Assembly: GCF_021530565.1 (NCBI RefSeq)
Contig: NZ_JAKGBI010000019.1
Coordinates: forward strand, 62,001 to 126,000
Source: Pseudoalteromonas sp. SMS1
Lineage (GTDB): Bacteria > Pseudomonadota > Gammaproteobacteria > Enterobacterales > Alteromonadaceae
Reading direction: 5' to 3'
DNA: 64,000 nucleotides
Below are positions 54,096 through 63,474 of the stretch, one piece after another. The notes beneath the pieces are model-generated. The model did no database searches, was not told the origin of the DNA, and saw only the letters and a program-made list of their open reading frames with translations. The position numbers and the translations under genes were made by a program. Position 1 is the first letter of the stretch; every line of letters begins with the position of its first letter.

Positions 54096-54376
54096 GACTG
54101 GCTTTGATTTTTAGTCAGTAGTAAGTTGTTAGCCTTATGTAATTGACGATTTTTTTGTTTAAGTCTTACCAAAGTGGTTAGGTTAAACAAAAGTCCTACC
54201 AAAATACCAGTAAAAAGACATATGCTTAAAAGTGTCGCTAACGGCATTTTGGCACTGGCAACAATAAAGTTTACCTGCACAAGATTAGGGTTTTGTGTGC
54301 CTACAACAAAAGCCACTAACAGCAACACTAACAATAGTCCTTTTTTTACAACTCGAACCAAACTAGGTTTCTCCAA
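54092..54376 (-). CDS. lapA: Inner-membrane protein LapA
   Basis: 94 residues with two transmembrane segments (about 13-27 and 44-66) joined by VGTQNPNLVQVNFIVASAKM, then a basic tail. The start is a TTG at 54376, immediately after the ihfB stop, with AAGG upstream. Four-base overlap with lapB. Confidence 0.85.
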   Translation of the reverse strand: MEKPSLVRVVKKGLLLVLLLVAFVVGTQNPNLVQVNFIVASAKMPLATLLSICLFTGILVGLLFNLTTLVRLKQKNRQLHKANNLLLTKNQSQS

Positions 54377-54667
54377 TTAGCCTTCAATACTAGCGTTAAC
54401 GCGATCTCTTAACTCTTTACCAGGCTTGAAGTGTGGTACATATTTACCGTCTAACTCCACTGTTTCACCAGTTTTAGGATTGCGGCCCGTCCTAGGTGAA
54501 CGATAATGAAGAGAGAAACTGCCAAAGCCACGGATTTCAATTCTATCTGAGCCAGACAGTGAACCCGCCATTTGTTCTAAAACTTCTTTTACTGCATTTT
54601 CTACATCTTTAACAGGAACATGCGCATGCTGTTCAGCAAGTTTTTCTATTAATTCAGACTTTGTCAT
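54377..54667 (-). CDS. ihfB: Integration host factor beta subunit
   Basis: 96 residues of HU/IHF fold. The DNA-intercalating segment GRNPKTGE contains the key proline, followed by VPHFKPGKELRDRVN. IHF bends DNA at specific sites. It starts after the rpsA terminator and is followed by lapA with no gap. Confidence 0.95.
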   Translation of the reverse strand: MTKSELIEKLAEQHAHVPVKDVENAVKEVLEQMAGSLSGSDRIEIRGFGSFSLHYRSPRTGRNPKTGETVELDGKYVPHFKPGKELRDRVNASIEG

Positions 54668-54685
54668 AACGTTTCCTTAAGGTAA

Positions 54686-54711
54686 AAAAGAAGGGCAAAA
54701 GTGCCCTTCTT
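54686..54711 (-). terminator. Terminator of rpsA, upstream of ihfB
   Basis: AAGAAGGGC/GCCCTTCTT (54688-54696 and 54703-54711) and a T-run on the minus strand, between rpsA and ihfB. Confidence 0.85.
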
Positions 54712-54727
54712 GTTTAGACTTTAAAAA

Positions 54728-56395
54728 TTAGTCTTTTTGAGCGTTTTTGAAAGCCGCTGCCATTGCATTTTCAAATGCAGGCTCTTCTTTCTTAAGCTTT
54801 TCTAGCGCTTCTTTCTCTTCAGCTTCGAAGATAGCTTTAACAGATAGGCTGATCGCACGGTTCTTACGGTCAACACCTACAAATTTAGCTTCTACTTCGT
54901 CACCTTCAGAAACAACAGAAGTTGCATCTTCTACGCGCTCTTGAGCGATGTCAGCAACACGGATGTAACCTTCAACGCCTTCAGCTAGCTCTACAGTTGC
55001 GCCTTTCGCGTCAACTTCAGTCACTTTACCTTTAACAATAGCACCTTTTTTGTTTGCGTCTAGGTAGTTATTGAAAGGATCAGCTTCGATTTGCTTAACG
55101 CCTAGTGAGATACGCTCACGCTCTGGGTCAACCTGAAGAACGATTGCAGTGATCTCGTCGCCTTTCTTGTACTCACGTACAGCTTCTTCGCCTGGAGTGT
55201 TCCAAGAGATATCAGAAAGGTGTACAAGGCCGTCGATGCCGCCTTCAAGACCGATGAAGATACCGAAGTCAGTGATTGACTTGATCTTACCAGTAACTTG
55301 GTCGCCTTTGTTCTGTAGACGAGCAAATTCCTGCCAAGGGTTAGCTTTACACTGCTTAAGACCTAGAGAAATACGACGACGCTCTTCGTCGATTTCAAGA
55401 ACCATAACTTCAACAGTATCACCTAGTGAAACAACTTTTGAAGGGTGGATGTTCTTGTTAGTCCAGTCCATTTCTGAAACGTGAACTAGGCCTTCAACGC
55501 CTTCTTCGATCTCAACGAAACAACCGTAATCAGTTAGGTTTGTAACGCGACCAGTTAGCTTAGCGCCTTCTGGGTAACGACCAGCGATTGCTGCCCAAGG
55601 ATCTTCGCCAAGTTGCTTAAGACCTAGAGAAACACGCGTTTTCTCTTTGTCGAACTTAAGTACTTTAACTGCGATTTCGTCACCAACATTTACGATCTCA
55701 GATGGGTGCTTAACACGCTTCCAAGCCATATCAGTGATGTGAAGTAGACCGTCAACACCACCTAGATCTACGAACGCACCGTAGTCTGTAAGGTTCTTAA
55801 CGATACCTTTAACTTCTTGACCTTCAACAAGGTTAGCAAGTAGTTCTTCACGCTCTTGAGAGTTCTCTGACTCGATAACTGCACGACGAGAAACAACAAC
55901 GTTGTTACGCTTCTGGTCTAGCTTGATAACTTTGAACTCAAGTTCTTTGCCTTCAAGGTGAGCAGTGTCACGTACAGGACGAACATCAACAAGTGAACCA
56001 GGTAGGAAAGCACGGATTGAATCAACTTCAACAGTGAAACCGCCTTTAACTTTACCGTTGATAACACCGATAACAGTCTCTTGCTCTTCACATGCTTTCT
56101 CAAGACGGATCCAAGCTTCGTGACGCTTCGCTTTCTCACGAGAAAGGATAGTTTCACCGAAACCGTCTTCGATTGCATCTAGTGCTACGTCTACTTCGTC
56201 GCCAACTGCAACTTCTAGTTCACCAGCAGCATTTTTGAATTGCTCTGCAGGGATTGCACTTTCAGACTTAAGGCCAGCATCAACAAGAACGATGTTGTTC
56301 TCGATAGAGATAACAGTACCTTTAACGATAGAGCCTTGCTCTGCTTCAAAACCCTTTAGGCTTTCTTCAAATAACTGCGCAAAATTTTCTGACAT
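54728..56395 (-). CDS. rpsA: 30S ribosomal protein S1
   Basis: 555 residues, near the Escherichia coli length of 557, with six S1 RNA-binding repeats; repeats 3-6 are visible by their YGAFVDLGGVDGLLH, YGCFVEIEEGVEGLVH, FGIFIGLEGGIDGLVH and GATVELAEGVEGYIR strands. It binds mRNA leaders and helps initiation. The gene uses the frequent-codon pattern of highly expressed genes. Confidence 0.97.
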   Translation of the reverse strand: MSENFAQLFEESLKGFEAEQGSIVKGTVISIENNIVLVDAGLKSESAIPAEQFKNAAGELEVAVGDEVDVALDAIEDGFGETILSREKAKRHEAWIRLEKACEEQETVIGVINGKVKGGFTVEVDSIRAFLPGSLVDVRPVRDTAHLEGKELEFKVIKLDQKRNNVVVSRRAVIESENSQEREELLANLVEGQEVKGIVKNLTDYGAFVDLGGVDGLLHITDMAWKRVKHPSEIVNVGDEIAVKVLKFDKEKTRVSLGLKQLGEDPWAAIAGRYPEGAKLTGRVTNLTDYGCFVEIEEGVEGLVHVSEMDWTNKNIHPSKVVSLGDTVEVMVLEIDEERRRISLGLKQCKANPWQEFARLQNKGDQVTGKIKSITDFGIFIGLEGGIDGLVHLSDISWNTPGEEAVREYKKGDEITAIVLQVDPERERISLGVKQIEADPFNNYLDANKKGAIVKGKVTEVDAKGATVELAEGVEGYIRVADIAQERVEDATSVVSEGDEVEAKFVGVDRKNRAISLSVKAIFEAEEKEALEKLKKEEPAFENAMAAAFKNAQKD

Positions 56396-56492
56396 ACTAA
56401 ATACGTCTCATATATAAATGTACCAATAAGCGACCATGCTGCATGGGGTAGTTAAAAAAACACCAGCCGCCCTGCCAGTGCTATGAAATTAA

Positions 56493-57200
56493 TTAGCTAA
56501 CTTTCGGAAGTTTTCCCGCTAAAACAGCTTCATCAACGAGTTTTAAGACTTGTTGGAACACCTGTTCAGCATCTAGCGTCGTTGTATCAATATGAATAGC
56601 ATCGTGTGCTGGCACTAAAGGCGCAACTGGTCTATTCATATCTCTGTCATCACGAGCTTTAATATCTTCTAAAAGGCCCTCTAGTGTAACATCAAGGCCC
56701 TTGTCCTTCAACTCATTAAAGCGTCTCTTAGCACGCTCTTCTGCACTTGCGTTTAGATAAATTTTAAGTTCTGCTGAAGGAAATACAACCGTGCCCATAT
56801 CTCTGCCATCTGCGATTAAGCCGGTTTCAGTGCTAAACGCTCTTTGCCTTCTTAAAAGTGCTTCTCTAACACGAGGAAGCATCGCAATTTTAGATGCAGT
56901 CGCACCGACTTCTTCATTTCGAATCGTATTAGTGACATCTTCACCTTCTAGTACAATTTTAGATTTTTTAGTCTCACTATCAATCATAAATTGAACATCA
57001 AGGTTCGCCGCAAGTGGCACCAATGCCTCTTCGTTATCTAACGCAATTTGATGATGTAACACAGCTATAGATAGCACGCGGTATATTGCACCACTGTCTA
57101 GAACATCCCAATTTAGTTTCTCAGCTAACAAACGACATACAGTTCCTTTGCCAGATCCGCTTGGGCCGTCTACGGTGATTACGGGCAATGCAGCCTGCAT
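56493..57200 (-). CDS. cmk: Cytidylate kinase
   Basis: 235 residues. P-loop VDGPSGSGKGTVC near the N-terminus, then DSGAIYRVL and the DGRDMGTVVFP segment. Phosphorylates CMP and dCMP. Conserved position upstream of rpsA. Confidence 0.95.
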   Translation of the reverse strand: MQAALPVITVDGPSGSGKGTVCRLLAEKLNWDVLDSGAIYRVLSIAVLHHQIALDNEEALVPLAANLDVQFMIDSETKKSKIVLEGEDVTNTIRNEEVGATASKIAMLPRVREALLRRQRAFSTETGLIADGRDMGTVVFPSAELKIYLNASAEERAKRRFNELKDKGLDVTLEGLLEDIKARDDRDMNRPVAPLVPAHDAIHIDTTTLDAEQVFQQVLKLVDEAVLAGKLPKVS

Positions 57201-57321
57201 TAATACCTCCTGAAATGCACACCTTATATAAATCGGCGCCTATTATACGCAAGTTTCATGAATAGATCCTTATCAACATGTAACTTTTTGTTCTGTTTGT
57301 ACATTTGTATTCTTTTCAGGT

Positions 57322-57347
57322 AATAGGTGTGCGATTGCACACCTATT
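57322..57347. terminator. Hairpin downstream of aroA
   Basis: AATAGGTGTGC-GATT-GCACACCTATT, a perfect 11-bp stem, ends 6 bases before the aroA stop codon on the minus strand. No T-run follows, so it may be a processing or stabilising hairpin rather than a terminator. Confidence 0.5.
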
Positions 57348-57353
57348 AAATAG

Positions 57354-58634
57354 TTAAAACTGAGAAATTGAAGCAAGCACGTCAAAGTAGGTAGGGAAGG
57401 TTTTTGCAGTACAACCCGGGTCATTAATCACAATAGGCTTCCCGCCTACTGCAACCATCGAGAAACACATTGCAATTCTGTGATCATTGTACGTGTCAAT
57501 TTCTGCAAGCTTAAATTCTGTTGGCGGGGTTATTTCTATAAAGTCCTCTCCCTCAATCACTTCGGCACCGACTTTGCGTAACTCCGTAGCCATTGCATAT
57601 AACCTGTCTGTTTCCTTCACTCGCCAATTGTAGATGTTTCTGATTGCTGTTTTGCCTTCGGCAAAAAGCGCGACGGTTGCCAATGTCATGGCCGCATCAG
57701 GAATCGCATTGGCATCAATATCAACGCCTTTAAGCTCCCCTTTTCTAACAACTAGCCTTTCGTCGAACCAATCTATTTCGGCGCCCACTTGTTCCATAAC
57801 TTTGGCAAATCCGATATCGCCTTGAACACTGGATAGACCAACGCCATTGATTTCTATCTCTCCACCCGCAATAGCAGCCGCTGCGACAAAATATGACGCT
57901 GACGACGCGTCCCCTTCAACCATAATGCTTCCAGGGGATTGATAACCTTGTTTCCCTTTCACATAGAAAACTTGATAGTTATCATGTTCAACAACCACAC
58001 CAAACTGCTTCATTACACCTAATGTGATATCGATATAAGGTTTAGAAACAAGCTCGCCAACTATGTTGATTTCGCTGTCTCCTGTAAACAAAGGCGCAGC
58101 CATCAGTAATGCAGTTAAGAATTGGCTTGAAATACTGCCATCAATTTCCACTTTGCCACCAGCAATATTTTTGCCAGCAATTTCCAACGGTGGATAGTGC
58201 GCATTTTTTAGATAGGTTACGTCAGCACCCAATGCATCTAAGGCGTCAACTAAGTGACCAATTGGCCTTTCTTCCATTCTGGGTTCACCTGTTAGAGTGA
58301 ACTTGCCTTGCGTCGCGGCCAAAACTGCTGTTAAAGGACGAAATGCGGTGCCAGCATTACCTAAGAATAATGGCTCTTCGGGCGTGAGCAATTTACCCCC
58401 TGTACCATGTACAGTTGCTACCGTTTTATCTTCATTAAGTTGCACTGCCACACCCATTTCTTTAAGTGCGCCAAGCATATGACGAATATCATCACTGTCT
58501 AATAAATTGGTAACTTCGGTCACACCATCACATAAAGCAGCAAGCAACAATATTCGATTGGATAAACTTTTCGAACCGGGTAATGTTACCTTACCAGACA
58601 CCTGTTTAATCGGCTTAAGCGGGAGTTGTTCCAT
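57354..58634 (-). CDS. aroA: 3-phosphoshikimate 1-carboxyvinyltransferase (EPSP synthase)
   Basis: 426 residues. LPGSKSLSNRILLLAAL and GNAGTAFRPLTAVL are the substrate-binding signatures. Sixth step of the shikimate pathway. Its ATG overlaps the serC TGA by one base (TGATG), so it is coupled to serC. Confidence 0.96.
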   Translation of the reverse strand: MEQLPLKPIKQVSGKVTLPGSKSLSNRILLLAALCDGVTEVTNLLDSDDIRHMLGALKEMGVAVQLNEDKTVATVHGTGGKLLTPEEPLFLGNAGTAFRPLTAVLAATQGKFTLTGEPRMEERPIGHLVDALDALGADVTYLKNAHYPPLEIAGKNIAGGKVEIDGSISSQFLTALLMAAPLFTGDSEINIVGELVSKPYIDITLGVMKQFGVVVEHDNYQVFYVKGKQGYQSPGSIMVEGDASSASYFVAAAAIAGGEIEINGVGLSSVQGDIGFAKVMEQVGAEIDWFDERLVVRKGELKGVDIDANAIPDAAMTLATVALFAEGKTAIRNIYNWRVKETDRLYAMATELRKVGAEVIEGEDFIEITPPTEFKLAEIDTYNDHRIAMCFSMVAVGGKPIVINDPGCTAKTFPTYFDVLASISQF

Positions 58635-59716
58635 CAGCTGTTCTCCTGAGCAAAGCGTTTCATGAATGAAATCAGCGCTTCAATACCTTCTTTCGGCATC
58701 GCATTATATATACTCGCACGCATACCACCTACAAAGCGGTGCCCTTCAAGTGCCATTAAGCCATTTTGTTCAGCCTGAACTAAGAATTTTTCGTTCAACG
58801 CGTCGTCTTTAAGCCAGAAAGGTACATTCATTAAAGAACGACAATCTGGTGCTACTTTATTGAAGTAAAACTCAGCGCTATCAATATAGTCGTACAGAAG
58901 CGCTGCCTTTTCCCTGTTGTGTTTTTCCATTGCAGGCACGCCACCAATTGATTCCAAGTATTTGAACACCTCAGCAGCTAAATACCACGCATACGTTGGC
59001 GGCGTGTTATACATACTATTTTGCTTCGCCTCAATTGCGTAGTCTAGTATCGCGGGTTTTGGCAGCCCCTCTCTCTCTAGGAGCGTTTTGCGCACGATCG
59101 CTATGCTTAAACCTGAAGGACCGATGTTCTTTTGTGCACCAGCATAAATAAGGTCAAAATCATCCACATTAATTTCGCGAGACAAAATCATAGACGACAT
59201 ATCCGCAACAATCGGCGCTGTTGAGTGCTTCGGCACATCAAAAATTTCGATGCCGTCTATGGTTTCATTAGGACAATAGTGAATAAACGACGCCTTTTCA
59301 GGTAAATTCCATTTTTCCACAGGTAAAATATCAAACTGCCCATTGGCATCGGTTCTAATATCTACAGCCTCGACGGTCGTAAACTTGGCGCCTTCTTTTG
59401 TTGCGCCAACAGACCAAATACCATTTTCCACATAGACACCAGGTGCATCATCTAGGTGCAGATTGAGCGGCACTGCTGCAAAGTGGCCACGACCACCGCC
59501 ATGCATGAAGAGTACTTCGAACTCATCTGAAATGTTCATTAGCCTTCTTAAGCTAGCTTCACACTCTTTCGCTAACGCTAGGAACGGCTTTGAGCGGTGG
59601 CTTATTTCCATAACAGAAACACCAAGGTCTTGCCAATTAATGAATTCGGCTTGGGCTTTCTCCATTACAGCTGGAGGCAACATAGCTGGCCCCGCACAAA
59701 AATTATAAACGGTCAT
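58634..59716 (-). CDS. serC: Phosphoserine aminotransferase
   Basis: 360 residues from the ATG at 59716 (GAGGAAAAA upstream), the usual length. Opens MTVYNFCAGPAMLP. The PLP lysine is in the YAGAQKNIGPSG motif. Makes phosphoserine and phosphohydroxythreonine. First gene of the serC-aroA operon. Confidence 0.96.
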   Translation of the reverse strand: MTVYNFCAGPAMLPPAVMEKAQAEFINWQDLGVSVMEISHRSKPFLALAKECEASLRRLMNISDEFEVLFMHGGGRGHFAAVPLNLHLDDAPGVYVENGIWSVGATKEGAKFTTVEAVDIRTDANGQFDILPVEKWNLPEKASFIHYCPNETIDGIEIFDVPKHSTAPIVADMSSMILSREINVDDFDLIYAGAQKNIGPSGLSIAIVRKTLLEREGLPKPAILDYAIEAKQNSMYNTPPTYAWYLAAEVFKYLESIGGVPAMEKHNREKAALLYDYIDSAEFYFNKVAPDCRSLMNVPFWLKDDALNEKFLVQAEQNGLMALEGHRFVGGMRASIYNAMPKEGIEALISFMKRFAQENS

Positions 59717-59878
59717 TTTTTCCTCATTCCAAATAAAAGACGTTATGTAAGACAAATGCTCAACGGGTTTAAACACGCTGAACAATTAAATATGTAGTCT
59801 ATGAATTTACATCAAATACAATGATTGATGAAACAAAATTATCTGCTAAATAATTTATTTTGATTGAATTTTTTTAAT

Positions 59879-59902
59879 AAAAAAGCGGCCTAAGCCGCTT
59901 TT
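59879..59902 (-). terminator. Terminator of gyrA
   Basis: AAAAGCGGC-CTAA-GCCGCTTTT (59881-59902) with a T-run on the minus strand, just after the gyrA stop. Confidence 0.88.
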
Positions 59903-59903
59903 A

Positions 59904-62582
59904 TTATTCTTCTGAGTCTTGTTCAGGTGTATTTTCTGGTGCTTGAGCACCTGACGCCTCGTCGATGACATCTTCTTCAAAGTCATCCACTTCGATTTCT
60001 TCAATACGCTGAAGCCCAACCACTTGCTCATCTTCGATGGTACGGATCAGGATAACACCTTGCGTGTTACGTCCAACCGTTGACACTTCATTTACTCGTG
60101 TCCTTACCAATGTACCGCGGTTTGAAATAAGCATGATTTCATTGTTGTCTTCTACTTGAACCGCACCAACAACATTGCCGTTACGCTCAGTAACTTTGAT
60201 AGACACAACACCTTGCGTTGCACGGCTCTTCGCCGGGTACTCTTCAAGTGGTGTTCGCTTACCGTAACCATTTTCGGTTACAGTTAAAATTGCGCCATCG
60301 TTCTTAGGTACAATCAATGAAACGACTTTTACATCCTCTGGCATCTTGATACCACGAACACCTGTTGCTGTACGGCCCATTGGACGTAACGCTAACATTT
60401 CTTCGCCTGTTTCAGGATCTAGTTTCACTTCTCCAGTTTCTGAGTCACGCAGCTTCTCGTTAAAACGAACCACCTTACCATGGTCGGTAAATAGCATGAT
60501 GTCATTGCTACCATCAGTGATATCTGCACCAATCAGGTTATCACCTTCGTTCAAATTGATAGCGATAATACCGCTTGCACGCTGACGGCTGTATGCAGTC
60601 AGTGGTGTTTTCTTAACTGTACCATTGGCCGTTGCCATCAAGACGTATTTGTCTTCTTCATATTCACGAACTGGCAAAATTGTGGTGATACGTTCATCGG
60701 CTTCTAACGGCAGTAAGTTCACTATTGGCTTACCACGTGCCTGTCTTGATGCCAGTGGTAATTGATATACCTTCAACCAATACAATCTACCAGCAGTAGA
60801 GAAACAAAGAATTGTGTCGTGTGTATTAGCAACAAGTAGACGCTCGATGAAATCTTCATCTTTCATTCTTGTCGCTGCTTTACCTTTACCACCTCGACGC
60901 TGTGCTTCGTAATCAGATAATGGCTGATATTTTACATACCCTTCATGAGATAGCGTTACAACAACGTCTTCTTCGTTGATAAGATCTTCTAGGCTGATGT
61001 CGTGTGCCGCAGCTGTGATTTCTGTGCGACGCTCATCGCCATATGCTTCTTTGATCTCAACAAGCTCATCACGGATAACTTCCATCAAGCGCTCTGGCGA
61101 TGAAAGAATGTGAAGTAGCTCTGCGATCAAGTCGAGTAGTTCTTGGTACTCACCTAAGATCTTTTCATGCTCTAGACCAGTCAGTTTATGTAGGCGTAAA
61201 TCAAGAATTGCCTGTGCTTGTTGTTCAGAAAGGTAATACTGGCCATCTCTGATCCCAAGTTCATCCGCTAACCAATCAGGTCTTGCTACATTTTGCTCAC
61301 CCGCACGTTCAAGCATGGGGGCAACAGAGCCCAGTTCCCACGCACGTGCTGTTAATGCAGCTTTCGCTTCCGATGGCGTTGGTGACTTACGAATTAGCTC
61401 AATGATTGGGTCGATGTTTGCTAGTGCAATAGCAAGGCCTTCAAGCGTGTGTGCTCTGTCTCTGGCTTTGCGTAAATCATACACTGTGCGACGTGTTACA
61501 ACTTCGCGACGGTGGATAACAAACGCTTCTAGCATTTCTTTTAGGTTGAAACACTTAGGTTGATTGTTATCAAGCGCAACCATGTTCATACCAAACACGG
61601 TTTGTAACTGAGTCTGTGCGTAAAGGTTATTAAGAACAACCTCGCCGACTTCACCACGCTTAATTTCAATAACAATACGCATTCCGTCTTTATCAGACTC
61701 ATCGCGCAGTGCACTGATACCTTCAACTTTTTTATCCTTTACCAGCTCAGCGATTTTTTCAATCAACCTTGCTTTGTTAACTTGGTACGGGATTTCATTG
61801 ACGATGATAGTTTCTTTACCGGTTTTCTCGTCAGTTTCGATTTCTGCACGAGCTCGGATATACACTTTACCGCGGCCAGTTTTATAGGCTTGCTCGATCC
61901 CCTTTTTACCGCTGATGATTGCCGCCGTAGGGAAATCTGGTCCAGGAATATATTCGATTAACTCTTCAATGGTAATGTCTGGGTTTTGAATGATAGCCAA
62001 ACAGCCGTTGATCACTTCAGTCAAGTTGTGTGGCGGAATGTTGGTCGCCATACCAACTGCGATACCAGATGAACCATTTACTAACAGGTTAGGTACTTTG
62101 GTTGGTAAAACATCAGGGATCTGCTCTGTACCGTCATAGTTAGGTACGTAGTCTACCGTTTCTTTTTCTAGATCAGCTAAAAGTTCATGGGACATTTTAG
62201 CCATTCGAACTTCGGTGTAACGCATCGCAGCTGCAGAGTCGCCATCTACTGAACCGAAGTTACCTTGACCATCCACTAACATATAGCGAAGAGAGAAAGG
62301 CTGAGCCATACGAACAATTGTGTCGTAAACCGCACTGTCACCATGAGGGTGGTATTTACCGATAACGTCACCGACTACACGAGCTGATTTTTTATATGGT
62401 TTGTTCCAGTCATTGCGTAATTCGTTCATTGCGAAAAGCACACGGCGGTGAACGGGCTTCAAACCGTCACGTACGTCTGGCAATGCACGCCCTACGATTA
62501 CACTCATCGCGTAATCTAGGTATGAATTTTTCAATTCATCTTCAATATTGACTGGGAGGATTTCATTGGCGAGATCAGTCAT
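59904..62582 (-). CDS. gyrA: DNA gyrase subunit A
   Basis: 892 residues. Catalytic Tyr122 is in AAMRYTEVRM. The quinolone region reads GKYHPHGDSAVYDTIVRM with Ser83 and Asp87, the susceptible-type residues of Escherichia coli. The GyrA box QRRGGKG is present near residue 560, followed by the beta-pinwheel and an acidic C-terminal tail. Confidence 0.98.
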   Translation of the reverse strand: MTDLANEILPVNIEDELKNSYLDYAMSVIVGRALPDVRDGLKPVHRRVLFAMNELRNDWNKPYKKSARVVGDVIGKYHPHGDSAVYDTIVRMAQPFSLRYMLVDGQGNFGSVDGDSAAAMRYTEVRMAKMSHELLADLEKETVDYVPNYDGTEQIPDVLPTKVPNLLVNGSSGIAVGMATNIPPHNLTEVINGCLAIIQNPDITIEELIEYIPGPDFPTAAIISGKKGIEQAYKTGRGKVYIRARAEIETDEKTGKETIIVNEIPYQVNKARLIEKIAELVKDKKVEGISALRDESDKDGMRIVIEIKRGEVGEVVLNNLYAQTQLQTVFGMNMVALDNNQPKCFNLKEMLEAFVIHRREVVTRRTVYDLRKARDRAHTLEGLAIALANIDPIIELIRKSPTPSEAKAALTARAWELGSVAPMLERAGEQNVARPDWLADELGIRDGQYYLSEQQAQAILDLRLHKLTGLEHEKILGEYQELLDLIAELLHILSSPERLMEVIRDELVEIKEAYGDERRTEITAAAHDISLEDLINEEDVVVTLSHEGYVKYQPLSDYEAQRRGGKGKAATRMKDEDFIERLLVANTHDTILCFSTAGRLYWLKVYQLPLASRQARGKPIVNLLPLEADERITTILPVREYEEDKYVLMATANGTVKKTPLTAYSRQRASGIIAINLNEGDNLIGADITDGSNDIMLFTDHGKVVRFNEKLRDSETGEVKLDPETGEEMLALRPMGRTATGVRGIKMPEDVKVVSLIVPKNDGAILTVTENGYGKRTPLEEYPAKSRATQGVVSIKVTERNGNVVGAVQVEDNNEIMLISNRGTLVRTRVNEVSTVGRNTQGVILIRTIEDEQVVGLQRIEEIEVDDFEEDVIDEASGAQAPENTPEQDSEE

Positions 62583-62763
62583 TTGATACCACTTTCCTTC
62601 AGAGTCTTGCCCTTTTATGTCACACTATTGGTGCCAAAGGGTTAAGTTATTATTTATTCGGCTGCCGATACTAACACAGATAAATCTAATTTGCAGTCGT
62701 AAAATGTCTGGTATTTTTATAAATAGCCAATACAATGCGCCCAGATAAACGAGGAAGCTTTTT

Positions 62764-63474
62764 ATGACCGAACATCAAAATGTAGACCACGAAGAAATCG
62801 CGAAATTCGAAGAAATCGCCGAAAGATGGTGGGATACAGAGGGTGAATTTAAACCTCTACATGACATCAATCCACTACGACTAGACTTTATTAATGACAA
62901 AAGTACTGGGCTTTTCGCAAAGAAAGTACTCGATGTTGGTTGTGGTGGCGGTATTTTGACCGAAAGTATGGCCAAGCTCGGTGCAGAAGCTACGGGTATT
63001 GACATGGGGCAAGAGCCCTTGAACGTTGCTAAATTGCATAGTCTTGAAAGTGGCATTTCTGTTGAATACAAAAAAATACCCGCAGAGTTGTTTGCCGATG
63101 AAAACCCTGAACAATTTGATGTTGTGACCTGCATGGAAATGCTAGAGCATGTCCCAGATCCTGCTGCAATTATTGGTGCAGTCGCTAAAGCCGCAAAGCC
63201 AGGTGCAAGTGTCTTCTTCTCGACCTTGAACAAAACACACAAAGCGTATTTGTTAGCTGTTGTTGCTGCTGAAAAGTTATTGAAGATGGTGCCTGAAGGC
63301 ACACATGACCATAACAAGTTTATTAGACCTTCAACCTTAATCGGCTGGGCAGAGCAACACGGTTTAAAAGTGCGTCATTCAGCGGGGATCAGCTATAACC
63401 CCTTTACCAAAACATTCACTCTTAGTGATGACGTGAGTGTGAATTACCTTCTTCACTTTGAGAAATTAGCATGA
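62764..63474 (+). CDS. ubiG: Ubiquinone biosynthesis O-methyltransferase
   Basis: 236 residues. SAM-binding motif I VLDVGCGGGILTE, then ATGIDMGQEPL and post-I motifs. Catalyses both O-methylation steps of ubiquinone synthesis. Divergent from gyrA; its stop overlaps the next ATG (ATGA), so the two genes are coupled. Confidence 0.95.
   Translation: MTEHQNVDHEEIAKFEEIAERWWDTEGEFKPLHDINPLRLDFINDKSTGLFAKKVLDVGCGGGILTESMAKLGAEATGIDMGQEPLNVAKLHSLESGISVEYKKIPAELFADENPEQFDVVTCMEMLEHVPDPAAIIGAVAKAAKPGASVFFSTLNKTHKAYLLAVVAAEKLLKMVPEGTHDHNKFIRPSTLIGWAEQHGLKVRHSAGISYNPFTKTFTLSDDVSVNYLLHFEKLA

Noticed and set aside
62775..63317. 180-codon minus-strand ORF opposite ubiG
   Set aside because: A shadow of ubiG codons; composition is Ser/Ala-rich with no domain and no ribosome site.
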